Shown: positions 33,401 to 46,254, numbered from the stretch's first letter. The stretch is DNA of 64,000 bases from Zygaena filipendulae (GCA_907165275.2 OU015649.1:8896001-8960000); one strand, 5' to 3'. Numbers and translations are program-made. The notes: a model not told the origin generated them from the sequence alone.

Positions 33401-34709
33401 ACTCGACATAGTCATTGATATATTGTATGTAATACTGGGTATTATCATAAAAAGTTATAAATTATATACTTACACAAATGAAAAAAAAAAAAAACAGAAT
33501 TTTAAACATTAACATGATGATGATCTTAATAAGATCAAGGTGTTAGGCTAAAATTGATGGGTACGTTTTTGTTTTGTTAGGTTTACCTGAAAAATCTCAC
33601 TCAAAATTACGAGTTTTTTGCGTGTTATTACTACACAATTTGCAAAAGGAAATTTTGTAGTAATTAAAAACCCGTATGTATTATGTAAAGACGGGTCCTT
33701 TGTAAATGGAAGGTACAATAATAGCGGTCAAGTGCGCTCATTTAGGAAATTAGGGATCATTTAAAGTTCTGAAGGTTTGGTTAGTTATTGGGGTTTAAGC
33801 GGCTAGGTTTGGTAATGGTTGTGAATTGCGATGTGTCACTAGGTAGGCAATGTGGTCTGTAGTTGTGAACGGAGCCGAAGAGGAAGCGCCTGAATACATA
33901 AGTTTCTCCGCAACAAATTAGACTTGTGAACTTGCGATGGTCGTTCGAATTCACACATGTATTTCAGCTACTTTAACGTCTCCAACATTTTGGTATTGTT
34001 TTCGGTTCGTACTTCCACTAGGAATCGTTTTGTATAGATGTAACGAGTTAACGGGAAAACCTTGTAGGTTCAATACTACATAATTTTCCAACTTCAGTAC
34101 TTATTGTCTTTACAACTAGTTATATTACGAGTATTCGTAAGTACTGAGTACTTGTTACATTACTTACGAGTATCCGTCTAAATTACAATGTACGGGAGCT
34201 ACCGAAACATAAATACCCGTTTTTTTTTTATTTTTCTGTCTATCCGTTTACTCAGCTAGTGTTTGAAACGGCAGAACGGATTTTTAACGTTTTAATACAC
34301 TTACCTACAACTAGTAATTTTTGGTCCCGGACTACGACATGCTTTCAATTTTCATGGTTACATATTTTGCTTTCTATGTATAATTTATATAATTATATAA
34401 ATATAAATTATAATTATAAAAGGTATAATTAAATAAATTGCTTTATATTATACCTTAATAATATCTCGAAGTTCATTATCATTACATAAAAAAAAGATTG
34501 CATCGCTTGATGTTCTATTTAAGAAAAGTTTCTCGACTGTTATGAATTAAGATTTAATTTAAAGGATTGTTTAAATTTTCGAAACTTAAAAAGTAACAGT
34601 AGCCACGAGTCAGGCTTTCGCGCTAATTATTCAATTTCTCTTTCTCAAATGCAGGACCGTTTTAAACCATTGTCCTTTCCTTGTTGGCTGTATCAATTCT
34701 TGTACGTTA

Positions 34710-34890
34710 CTAGCTGTTTCCCGCGGTTTCACCCGCAGGAACTTTTTTTTTCTAATACCTAAAAAGGAGCCTAAGTTACTCGTTATAAAATCAGCTATCT
34801 GCCAGTGAAAGTCCCGTTGAAATCGATCCAGCCGTTTCAGAGATTAGAAGGAACAAACAGACAGGCAAAATAAAAAAAAAAAGGTTTTTT
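34710..34890 (-). mobile_element. Helitron-like element, minus orientation
   Basis: A|CTAGCTGTTTCCCGCGGTTT begins it (the 3' end on the minus strand), followed by CAGCTATCTGCCAGTGAAAG and GAACAAACAGACAGGC. The 5' end is blurred by poly-A. Confidence 0.55.
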
Positions 34891-35094
34891 TTATGTAAGT
34901 ACTTACCGCATATACTTTCAAACGCATTTTGTGAAAAACTGTTAATTTGAAATTACAAACAGATACCTACTTAAATTTTATTTACATGTATACAATTATA
35001 CATACCTACATATACGTATAAAGTATAGATGTAGAGATAGATGAATAGATTTTGGTCAAAAATTACACTTTAATAAATTGCTAATAAATAAGGC

Positions 35095-35618
35095 TGTGGC
35101 TGGTCGTCCATTAAACGGACGACTAATTAGTCGTCCGCTTAACGCAAAATGTATTGATATTTCTCAAGGTTCTTTTTTTGTTACGAGATTTGCACTCCGA
35201 ATGGAAAAACCTTTTTAGAAAAAACCTTAAATTTTTGTTTAAAAATAAATTGTATATGTGGCTGTAAAATTCTAAATATCGTTAGATTATAATCTATTTC
35301 GCGAGATTGTAAATTGTCAAAAGATCGTGAACTATTGGTATCACTATTTTTGGCGCATCGTCGGCCGCTGCCGCGGCACGCTCGCTACGCTCGCTCGGCT
35401 CCCGCGACTTGCTCAGCTGCAGTACAAACCTAACGTAACCATTAAAATAATCTACCGAAAAATAGTGCACTAAATGCAATTCGTATGAGCAGTATGTTAC
35501 GGTTCACAATCTTTTGACAGTTAACAATCTAGTATACTGACAACCTCTTTTGTGAGTTTATGTAGTTTAGTAGGCCGTGGACGACTAATAAATAATCCGT
35601 TTAGTGGACGACTAGACA
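35095..35618. mobile_element. TIR element with nested second TIR element
   Basis: Outer ends: GGTCGTCCATTAAACGGA at 35102 and its inverted partner TCCGTTTAGTGGACGACTAG at about 35597. The left end contains the 22-bp palindrome CGGACGACTAATTAGTCGTCCG written in two halves around 35116-35137. The inner element is 35302-35530. Confidence 0.5.
35302..35530. mobile_element. Inner TIR element
   Basis: Left AGATTGTAAATTGTCAAAAG and right CTTTTGACAGTTAACAATCT are inverted copies continuing for about 30 bp. The centre has the palindromic CGCTCGCTACGCTCGCTCGG motif. Confidence 0.6.
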
Positions 35619-36969
35619 TTTCGAAAAATAAAAAAAGTATTCTAATCTCAAAAGTTATGCTGTTATTTTGTTTAGTTTTGCGTGAAGAATGAAGAAATAA
35701 AAGTTCCTTTTTTACGACCACGGCAGTGTATAAGCTACCTATACTAAAGTATGGGCACAGTAACGTCAATTTAAATCGTACGTAAACTTCTGAATGCTGA
35801 GTTTCGAAATTTTGGTTAATTTTGTTGAAATCCCCAGCTCTCACCACTGTTGTAGTAGCAGGTGTTAGTAAAATATACGTCGTAACTTTTCTACCTTCGC
35901 TAGTGTCTTCGCTAGTGCTTTCAGCTTACGTGCATTTGTATATGAAATTAATGTATTTTTTAAACTAATATAAACTATATAAAATATTACTAATATATGT
36001 AATTAAATGTAAAATATGACTATTTTTTTATGAAAATTCTGCAATATTGAAATTTGAAACAAAGCATAAAAAAATTTATCGAAAACCGCCGGCCGAAAGG
36101 CGGTCGTTTTTGACCCTTTTCGTTAAAACTTTTATACAGCAATACATTTAATTCAGTGCGCAAACTTTGCCCAATTAAAATTAAATGAGTTTTATTAAGC
36201 ACCTATTTTTTATTTTGATAAGTCTTAGTACAAAAAAATAAAGTTATTGTTAATGGAAGATGTTCACTTTGAAATTGATTTTATGGCTACTCTATTCGCC
36301 GCCGCCGCCGCCGCCCCCCGGCCCCACCGCGCGCCGCCCGAAGCGCTCATTCGTTTTTCGTGCACAGGCGTAGGTAGGTATTTACGTGGGTTACAATGTA
36401 CCTACCTACCTGCTGATCGCTAATTCTATCAGGTTCGAACCTCAGACGAAATAAAAGTTCGAACTAGACTTTTTAAGATTAGACCGTGATCTGATTTTAT
36501 TAGAAGAGTAATTCCAATTTTTCCTTCATACTTTCATGGGCTTAGGACCATCAAAATGCAGAAAATAAAGCATTAATTAATAATTTAACCAATTAAATTA
36601 TGGCACTTTTAAAAACATAATAAAATTAAAATTATTGATATTAGGTAAGTACCTACTCGATCTCGCTCGAAGAAATCGAAAATGGCTTCTTAGATGTCAA
36701 CCGCCAGTCGAGGTCTTCCAGACCCTTGAGCGTGATGTGGGGTCCTAAACTGACCGTGATCAAGCAGCCTTTCAGTGGCTGCTAAAATTGTCATTTCATT
36801 AGGGACCGCGGGGTTTACAATACCATGGGCTCGCATTCAAGGTATGCTCTCCATTACATACATTCTGCGAGCACGTCGTAAACTTTCACCACTTAACAGA
36901 TACACCCGGACCATCTCATAAAACTCGCGGTTACTAAAGTCCGACATCATGACCTAGGTACGACTACGA

Positions 36970-37115
36970 GTAGTACGACACACACGAGCCGCGGGCGCCT
37001 GCCCCGCGCGCCCCGCCCGTTTCGCCCGCCCCGCCCGTGTCTGGGCATCAGTTGTCGCCCGAGAGGTTCACCCCCGCTGCAACCTCACCGCGTACGGCTC
37101 ACGGGTCACGGCGCG
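36970..37115. other. CpG/GC-rich patch in giant intron
   Basis: Dense CCCCGCCCG/GCCCCGC boxes and CpG in otherwise AT-rich DNA (GCGCCCCGCCCGTTTCGCCC). A smaller (GCC)n patch lies at 36296-36355, and another GC patch at 31365-31430 with TGACGTCG and TGACGTAG. These could be enhancers or alternative promoters. No direct evidence. Confidence 0.3.
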
Positions 37116-37987
37116 TGCATCCACAGCTGATATTATTACGAATAGATAGTATCCATGTTTTACGGATTTAAAGTGGGATAAAAATAAAAAAAAAAAAATT
37201 TAACTAATAGTGGAAATGTGTTCTATTACTGATACTGAACCACCACAATTTTTTTGCGCACTCCTTAAAATTTAAGCCTGTATGAAGTTTAAATGCTGGA
37301 AAATCAATGTCATTTAAAGTTAGTTTTTACATTATTTTACATACCTAATACCTACTACTACTCCTCATTTATTTTTAAATGAAAAAATACTAAAAAATAA
37401 GATATTTGATTTTTATCGTAGGAGGCGCTAGTTTTGTCCCATAATAGGTTATATTTGTCTGAATCAGTTTAATTAATAATTATTTACGCTAACCATTCGT
37501 GGTTCTCGCGTCAATCAGAATGAAAGATAAATTTTTTTTCTTTTCACTCTATCGTTGAAATAATGACATTTAGATATCTAGATTACAAACTTTGAATTTT
37601 GCACACGCTCGGAAGTGTGAGATTTTAGTCTATAAATTATATTATTCATGACATCATTATAGTATATTGCTTAAAGCTTTAAAGCTCAGAAGAATAACTA
37701 AAGTATTTAAAGTTTCTGTCTTTATTATGTCATTATAAAATACAAATCTTATGTCTCATTTTTGAACTCATGAAAAATATTTTCCTTCACAAATATTTAA
37801 GTAGTTTAACTTTTGGTCAAGTTTTGTAAGATGACAGGTAAAAAGAGACGATGGCTCCTAAAACAGGTGTTCCAATAATGCTTTCTCGGCGGCTTTTCTT
37901 TCAGATCACGTTTCTGCCAAGTAGTTACGACAAAGTACTTTGTTTGGGTGAAATATCGCCTTTTACCTACTTACGTATTGTTGCAAA

Positions 37988-38237
37988 TATCGTTTGTTTT
38001 CCACTTGTATTTTGCTTTGTTGACTTTGAAAAGAGGAATTTAAATAAAGAAAACTTTTCGAAACAAAATTGTTAATGTTCCTAACATTTGTATCATTAAT
38101 ATATTCCATTCGAATATCGTTTCTTTCTCACCTGAATTTTATTTTTTATTATTTTTTATTATATTTTTTATTTTGTTGGCTTTGTAAAGATGTAAAAAAA
38201 AAAAATTATCAATGTTAATGTTCTTAAGGATTGTATC
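37988..38237 (+). repeat. Diverged tandem duplication (~110-bp unit)
   Basis: AATATCGTTTGTTTTCC...TTGACTTTG...TGTTAATGTTCCTAACATTT is repeated as AATATCGTTTCTTTCTC...TTGGCTTTG...TGTTAATGTTCTTAAGGATT. Confidence 0.6.
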
Positions 38238-40151
38238 TAAACTGAATAGTATTCTTTGGCATTTCTTGGCCCTCGAACTATATCTTTGTTGTAATTCATG
38301 TTGATCTGTTACTCCGACGCGATATGTTGGAAATAGACAGACAAACGCACTTATTTCTCATAGTATTTTAAAGGGTTGCACTGATAAAACATAACGTTCC
38401 GGAATAGCAGTTATTTATTGTTGATACAGTATTCGACAGAAAGTACAATATAATAAAGAAAAGTAAAGCTAAAGAATAGACAACAATTATTGTTATACTC
38501 TTCAAGACATAACTTCAGGAGTATTTTTTCACTAAGTTAGGTAATATTTGAAGAAAAAATATTTTTTTTCAGGATGGTTATGTTGACTGTTCACTCACAA
38601 CAAGTCATTCTTGTCTCGTACGTTTGCGGAATGTTAAAGCTTGTAAATCGTTTTAGAAGTAAGCGTCACGATGTGTGACGCGGCGTCTCGCTGAGTCCCA
38701 GTTGCGCCTAAACCCATTTAAGCCGCCCGAAATCTTATCTACATAAATAATATAGTTCGCGTGTATGCCGACTCCGCCAAATCTGGGATAGACTACAGTA
38801 CATGAACGTAAAATTAATATGAGGTTTCATGTACCTACATAATCTGTATATAGACCTACGTATATAGCTATGCGACACGCTTACACCTTATTTATATGTA
38901 ATATTTTTAAATTATCATGTCTGTATGGTTAGTTGATTTAATAACCGAGTGTTGTGTGTACATTTTAATATTTTCGAAAAAGGAATGTATGACTCTTTTG
39001 TTAATTTTCATAAATAATATACGGGCAATGGCCGTTGGCGCACAGCAAAATGCGTATAGTTTGTATTGTATTCCAGCCCAGGCTCGAAATTGCTGTCGAC
39101 AGGTGCGAAGTCCAGTGTGCGCCTGACAACAACTACAATTACTTTTAGGGAATAATATTATATATTTATTACATTTCCGCTGCAGAGAGCGACTATTTGG
39201 GGCATTGTTTTCTAGCACACGGGTTCTTGATTTTCACAAAAAAACCCTGTCTTTTAATGCATCGCTGCAGTTTGTTATGCTTTGTAATCTTCAAAGCGCA
39301 ACATTCTACTTGTTCCAGTACATAACAACTTGTATTTGTTCCAGTTAATGAAAATGAAGTACTGACTAATTTGTTGTATTCCATGTTTGGTCGATTCAAT
39401 TTGCTTGTTAAAGTATAACCTCAATGATATACTATTTAGTTGTAGTAGATATATCTTTTTCCCGATATGCCTTAAGCTGCATGCGTTACAATTTCCATAC
39501 AAACCTATTGCACGCGACGTTGATGTTTGGTTAACAATATTGACTGGGTTATTGACTTTTCTAGCGGTACGGTAATAATTTAAAGTGGCGTTGAAGCGAA
39601 GTAGAGCGAGGGACTGTGCCGGAGTAACTTTTCTTTAACTTTTTTCTCATAGGTCCTATTTTGCTATCCCCTAGGTACCAATTCGTATGCAATGTCACCA
39701 TTTCTCTGAATAAGAATGTAATCTATGAAAGGTCCGATCCTGTCGCCCTGTGTGTGGGTGGAATCGTATATTTGTGGAATTCCTTATAGGTACCATATTG
39801 TCATTAAGATGGCGGGGAAGTCGTAAAAATTTCTATAATATCCGTATCAGTCTCACATATTATTTTAATCTTAGATATCATAGATATTCGCCGTATTGAC
39901 TATGATCGTATAGGTATCAAATAATGTAGATTTATATGAAAATTATAAACTGAAACTTTATTAATATTTTCTGCTACATCCACTAAAAATATGTAATATG
40001 TAAAACACTTAAAATGCCTGTCAACATGGTACCAAACGTTGTCTCTCAATCCATATTATTATCGTCCGCAGCAGCAAATTTTACTTATTTTAGTCAGTAT
40101 TCTTATTTTTACTGAATGCTTATTTTTCCAGTGTTATCCCTACTATTTTTA

Positions 40152-40352
40152 TCCCTACTAATATAATAAATGCGAAAGTAACTCTGTCTGTCTGTCTATT
40201 ATGCTTTCACGTCTAACGGCTCGGTTGAACCGATCATCATGAAATTTTACATACACGTTGTCAGAGGTACAGATAAGGACATAGGGTTTTTATCCTGGAA
40301 TTCCCGCGGGAACTCCGAAATTAAGGCGGGTGAAACCGCGGAGAACAGCTAG
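40152..40352 (+). mobile_element. Complete Helitron-like element (201 bp)
   Basis: A|TCCCTACTAATATAATAAAT ... GGCGGGTGAAACCGCGGAGA-ACAGCTAG|T. It has a CTGTCTGTCTGT tract and the CACGTTGTCAGAGGTACAGA core. Confidence 0.7.
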
Positions 40353-43300
40353 TTATTATAATAACATAATAATATGTAGGTTTGATTTATGATTTTCTTT
40401 GGCATGAGTATAATTTTTGTTTTATGTAGATACGGTGACAATCAATACGATACGCACTGAGACTACGACTGAGAAATGTTTAAGTCTCTCAAGGACAATT
40501 ATTCAGGTGGGGGTTTGCCTACGCATTTTAAAAGGATCTTCACCCTCTCCCTATTTATCTGTGACACTGGGTGCGAACAGAATCTGTTTTTACTCGCTTT
40601 TTTTCTAAGCGCTTTATAAATGAAAGGATTCAAATGAGGACACTAATTAATGACTGCCAAAATGTAGTCCATGGGTGTTTATTTAACACAGTTTCAGGTA
40701 CATTTAATAGAAAGAAAAAAAAAGGAAGTAAACTGTTATCTGAATACTATTTATTGTATATGATTCTACTGAATAAAAATAGCAAAGTTACTGTTCAAAA
40801 ATCAGTTAAGGCAGAGGCAGATTAATTTATTGAAATTTTATTTCAGTGTATTAACTATTATTGAAAGATTACTTAAACTGTTCTTTTTTTTCAATTAGTG
40901 GAACCACGTTCGGCTAACCAATCTATTTTTTTTAACTTTTAGTAGCTAGCTAGTTTTTTTTTAATATTAAAAAAAACGTTTTAAACCTGTAACATCAATA
41001 TGGTGTAATTTATGAAGTCTCAAAACTAATCTGGTGTATTTCTGTGTTACAGGTATGTAACTTTGGTGAAATTTTTATAGGCGTTAAGGTATGTAGTATA
41101 TACTAACGATTTGCACGTTTTGACGATCGACACCGAGATGGTATACGTTGTATTTGAATATTATAATACTGGATGTGCATACTTATGTACATAGCATTAT
41201 CATAATATGTCATCAAAATAAAACGACAATTTTGCACGTTCACGACGTTTGATCTCTTGCAAAATAACGTGTACCTACCGTCAGCCACGATTATACACTC
41301 AAGTAAACAGGTCCTTGCCATTACTGGGTACAGGAGCAAAGATAAGCGACGTTACGCGGGTTGTAGGTAGTCGGCGCTTAGAAATGTTAACGGGTCGATT
41401 ATGCGAACCCATCGAGTACGAACTTAAGGGGCACGAGACCTTCCCCACCTCGTCTCTAATGACGGGTCACGCATTTAAATAGCCTGATATGCGATTCATT
41501 TCTCTAACGGCCCGATGAAATACATTCTTTCATTCAATACAACGAAAATTGATAAAATTGTTTACGTGACGACGGGATCGTACCGCCTGTGACTTGCTTA
41601 CTTGAGTTACTTGCGCCCTTCAGCGGATGACATATGGCACCTGGTGTAATATTCATAGTATACATGGTATGCATGTCTACTCGTAAATAAGGAATACTGT
41701 GATAAGAAAAAGTTGTAGGATTAAAGATGCGAGGCGAGGAACATTGAAATAGTTAAATAAAGACGAATAACCCATTTTAATCGCAAGGTGTTATAAACTT
41801 TTTCTGAAGATTTTATGGTTAGATTGTGAGTGAGTAGATGTATGTTATATCGCACCTTGTATTATTTATATAAATAATTTGTGATAATTCATTTCTCGAG
41901 TAGGTACAATAATTTCGGCAACTCATTGACCGACAAAAATAATTAACGTCCTGACTCGACAAAAAAGAAAGTGTTTGCAAGTTATTCAAAATTATTCTTG
42001 AAAATTTTACCGTAAGCTTCAACGTTGGTACTTTTAATTTTTGTTATTATGTTGCTGCGGCTACTTCGGCTAGTTTCCAACGTATATTAACGTTTTAAGC
42101 GCTCCTTTGTCTATAGGTGCATGAGAGTCTTAACTCGAAATAAAGTTGTAGTGGCCATGTATCATGTTGTGGCCAATGCAAAAGGCTAACAGTCATTTTT
42201 TGTTCTATACAGAATTTATGGTACATAATATATTGCAGATAGCATTTGAAAAATAATCCCAACAAATATTTTACTGTCACATTAATGTAACATTAGGCGC
42301 ATTTAAGTTGTTACGAAGAAACGAAACGAGTGGGATTTATTAAACTTTAAATAATAAATTTTAATTTCACTGTCTTAAATAGAATATGTCAAGCGCAATC
42401 GTGTAGTGGGAGCCCAGAAAATGTCATTGTTTAGGCGTGCGATTATTTTAGATATATCAGAATAAGAAAACCAATTTTATTCAGAAATCGGTTTGTATAT
42501 CCAAACTAGAAAATCCGATTTCAGAAATCCAAATCTACCTCCTAACAAACCGATGAATGACAATCTAAAACTATCTAAAATCTACGCAATCTACACAAAT
42601 AGTTTTCTGAGCAAGCAACCGAACCGAAACTCGCTCGATCTCTTTCTTACTAAGCGTATTTAAAGCAGAGGGACTATAAAATAGGGCGAATTTCGTGAAG
42701 ACGATTTCAGAAATCGACTTTGAAACGGATTTCAAAATCTGAAATGGAATTTTTGAGTTTGTGTGTTTGTGTTTAAATACGAAGGCTTTGCTATATTAAA
42801 ATGGCTGCACAATGCACACTCACGTGGCATGCCGACGCGGCGCTAGGTAATTTTAACCGAATTATACAATTATTTTTTTATTACCTTATGTGCACGCCGT
42901 TTTTGAAATTTGGAAATTTGGAATTTTCTCTCTTTTAATACTTGTGTCTACAATTTTGTATTTTTACATTTTTTATATTTTGTTCTTACGCGGTTTCTAG
43001 TTCTATTAACTTAGTAATTAACCGCAAAACGTCACGTAACGTTTTCTCCTTACCATGCTCTGTGTCCAAAGATGTAGGTAGGTAAGTACTTGCTTACTTT
43101 AAAAAATTCTCAATTTCGCTTTTTGCGTTGGATACTTCACGAGGGTTAGTGACAATCAGAGCTCTTCAGGAAGCAGAGACTATTTATAACCTCTATAATA
43201 TGGTAGTGTCACGAACATTGAGTTATATAAATGCAAATCGTTCTTGTAGCTTTTATTATTTCTCTATTGCATTACAAGAGACAATCTTATTTTATTTAGT

Positions 43301-43536
43301 TATAATAATTTAATTAAAGTTGTTAGTTTTAACTGCTTTTCCTAGACTTAAAAATAAAAAGTACTAAAATATCCGATATTTATTATAAATATCAAAATAT
43401 CGGATATTTTTTATATATATCCGATATATATCAAAAATGTGATATATATCCATTTTGTATGACAATAATATTATTATTTTAAAGTATTTTTATGTATCCT
43501 GTCCGCATATTATGTATTTTGTAAACATAAAAAATT

Positions 43537-43899
43537 GGGGAGCGTCCATTAATCACGTGAGGCTCGAGAGAGGGGGCAGGGCCCAGGGGTTCCGAAAAAA
43601 TCACGAAATATTTAAAAGGGGGGGGGGGATATAATGAGATATCACGTGTATTTATTTTTCGCTAATCCGTGGTCCAAGGACAATGTCCAAAAAACAACCT
43701 GCAACCTTACCTAATGTCTTTCTGGACATTTTTATCACGATGCTTAATTTTCCAAAATTTGATCAGATATACCTTTATGTATAGATAATATTGTGATTTT
43801 GGATATGGGGGGGGGGGGGGGGTAGTCGTGTAAAACTATGGAGGGGGGTGTTAAAAAGTTGCTAAAAACATTAATTGATTAGTGATTAATGGACCCCCC
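43537..43899. mobile_element. TIR element with two poly-G tracts
   Basis: GGGGAGCGTCCATTAATCAC at 43537 and GTGATTAATGGACCCCCC at 43882-43899 are inverted. G11 lies at 43618-43628 and G16 at 43807-43822. It sits between palindromic GATATATATC clusters (43365-43450 and 44100-44175) that may be the ends of an older host element. Confidence 0.6.
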
Positions 43900-44318
43900 A
43901 TGGAAACCAAAACTAAAATATTTATTCATTGTTTATTAAGGTTAAAAATCAGGACAAATCACCTCAAAAACATAAAATCTTCTTATAAATGAGAAAAAAT
44001 CAACTAAAAACATAAAATGGTCTCAACAAAGGATTAAAACTTATTATTTGGGACTTATTATTTATGTATTTTTAAAAATTGGTGAATATTAATTGTAGTG
44101 ATATATATCAAGAAAAAGCATTGGATATATATCCAATATATATCGGATATATATTATGATATATATCCATTGATATATGTCCTCGCACCCTGGTAGTTAA
44201 CATGTAGGTACATAATATATTATAAGTTAAATATACTCAAATTGTCTCAATCATAATATGTACTTAAACATTCAAATGTTGGTATTATCTTTGTAACCGT
44301 CAAATAAAAAATAAATTG

Positions 44319-45550
44319 TCATGCTACCATTTTTTTGAATGACATGATACTATGTAAACAAAAAAGATTCAAATTATTATTATGTGCTATAAATTTAAAG
44401 TCATAACTTCCAAAAAAGAAACTTGCTCCGATAAAAGATTTGGTTTTCTCAATCATATCTACATGTACTTCGTATTTTCCCTGGAAATGTTTTTAATAAT
44501 AATATAATGAATTCCAGTTGCAACAAATGTAATTTCTACTTATACACTCACGTTACCTATATAGTGATACCTTTTTGATTGTACAGTTATTTGTCAAATT
44601 TAACGCTCCATTCAAGATAGGGCCCAAAACGAAATGCTGACACGGTCTATCTAGCGAATAGTTCCATAACTTTTTTATACTGATATTGTTTTGCGACTGG
44701 GCGACCATGATCCTAGCCTGAAAAGAGAAAAAGGGTTTTCTTGAAATTTGGAGGGATCTGAATGAGTCGAATTGGTCGTTTAGATATTTAATAAATAAAA
44801 TAATACTATTACGGCGACAATTCGTTTTATAGCTTATTGTGATGTTGTTTATTTTATAAAGCTTTGTAACGCATAGGTTTAATACATATATGTATTGAAG
44901 TATTTATTTTTTTGCTGATTCATTGTTTCTATGTTCGTCCAGAGCTCCAATATTACAATATAGATATCATGCTCGTATATCTACTGTAAAACTTACCACA
45001 GTTTTAAAGAAGTAGAGGTTCTAGTATTATTTACTAAAAACGTTTCATAAACAATTCGAAATTATTGGAATAGTTATACGTATTTTAACAATAAATAAAG
45101 CAAACAAGTTTTAGTTTACCTAAAGTTACTCTCGAATCAAAGTTAAAGTAAATAAAATGGTTATCAAACATACCTTTTTCACTTGGCAGTCTATGTGTAG
45201 GTCCAGGTAGAATATAACATCGGACATGTTTTGAGGGTTACCAATTGTAAATTTTCCACATTCATCCTTTTTAGGTCCCTTGCAAGTTTCAAATTTGTTC
45301 CATTTGAAGTTGTACGCACCCTAAAATAAGAGCTACTATATTTCACGTCTTGGAAAATCTTATTTGTACAAGAATGATTGCAGAGATCATGATTATAATA
45401 TAAAAATTTTGTAGTAGTTTAAGTTTTTTCAATACTTATAGTAAATATACTAATTTATTTCATCAACTTTATACTGACAAAATTGTCGTTTTGATTGAAT
45501 ACAATTTGCGTTAATGAAAGTAATATCACAGTGTACGTCGGCCATGTCAT
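44319..45550 (-). CDS. Nested four-exon gene: small secreted cysteine-containing protein
   Basis: Complement of join(44319-44480, 44571-44717, 45174-45320, 45479-45550): 175 residues plus TGA at 44319-44321. The start ATG is at 45548-45550. Exon 1 (24 codons) is M-T-W-P-T-Y then hydrophobic V-I-L-L-S-L-T-Q-I-V-F, a signal peptide. Exons 2 and 3 are each exactly 49 codons and both end K-K; exon 4 has 53 codons. All introns (158, 456 and 90 bp) are phase 0 with GT-AG ends (donors GTCAGT, GTATGT, GTATCA; acceptors TTTTAG, TTTCAG, TTCCAG). Mature-chain cysteines at about 37, 45, 69, 99, 118 and 163 could form three disulfides. N-x-S/T sequons are at 55, 84, 92, 113 and 117. I do not recognise the family. 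The pattern C-T-I-K-K-G-K-Y...F-G-S-Y-D-F...F-C recalls ML, GM2-activator or DUF1091 type secreted beta folds, which is a hypothesis. It lies antisense within the CadN intron. The nearest AATAAA downstream is about 380 nt away (43932-43937). Confidence 0.85.
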
Positions 45551-46254
45551 ATTGAACGCAACGATATAACACAAATGTGATTTTAAATGTTTAATTTTTA
45601 AAACTGTCCGTTGTGCATGTAGATACAGATTGTTGTCATTTACAAAAAATAACCGAAACGTCCATTGTAACTTAATAAATTTATAATTTTATTGAGATTT
45701 TATCTTCATTTCTATAATGGTATTTCAGCTGTGGTTAGCTTAATTTTGCTCTTCATCAAGTAGTCTTTTTCTCGTAATAGGTCACTCAAGCGCAATACAA
45801 GCGCGGATCCACCCTTATGAAATTACTTTAATTCACAGACTCAAGCGCTATTTAATAGTGTTTCCGGGTAGAGTCAACTAGCATTAATCGTGTAAGGTCG
45901 TTACCAACGCGGATTCCTGTAATCATTAGTGCATGTTATTCTACAAGCCCAGTTGCCACCCCCACCTTGCGCGGATAGCTTAATGCGTTTCCCCATTACG
46001 TGACACCTAGTGATATGACTTAAGAAGTATTCACACCTTATTGTTCATAGATTTATTCGTGATATCCGTGCTTTGTTGAAAGCAAAAAAATACGAAAGGG
46101 ATATTTTCTTAAATAAAAAACAGATACGTCCCTAGATTTAGATTTAGAGATTAGAGAAAAATTTCAATTTATAAAAAAAAAACAATAAAGTTCTTAGAGA
46201 AAAACATGACTCGAACAGGCGGCGCGGTGAAGCGACTATAGCGCCATTAGCCGC

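Larger units (their letters stand above)
27077..44318 (+). other. CadN: CadN giant intron, part 1
   Basis: 17.2 kb of mostly AT-rich DNA. Contents: Helitron-like copies (29101-29250, 29909-30092, 34710-34890, 40152-40352), a LINE relic (30186-30494), nested TIR elements (about 35095-35618 and 35302-35530), GC-rich patches (31365-31430, 36296-36355, 36970-37115), a diverged tandem duplication (37988-38237), a poly-G TIR element (43537-43899) inside palindromic GATATATATC clusters, and a small ORF at 31869-31952. No CadN exon is recognised. Confidence 0.75.

Noticed and set aside
38578..38665. Possible exon after TTTTTTTCAG with cysteine-containing peptide
   Set aside because: Good acceptor, but only 28 codons before a stop and no partner exon, start or similarity.
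38907..39218. 103-codon minus-strand ORF
   Set aside because: Composition follows AT-rich random sequence. No motif, and it overlaps an equally long ORF on the other strand.
41249..41482. Plus-strand ORF of 77 codons in the giant intron
   Set aside because: No recognisable motif; frame and composition look random, though the region could be conserved non-coding DNA.
45338..45405. Alternative start for the nested gene at M-I-S-A-I-I-L-V-Q just upstream of its exon 2
   Set aside because: It would leave too short a hydrophobic segment, would need an intron of about 60 nt, and is out of frame by read-through (TAG precedes exon 2). The exon at 45479-45550 gives a full signal peptide in phase 0.
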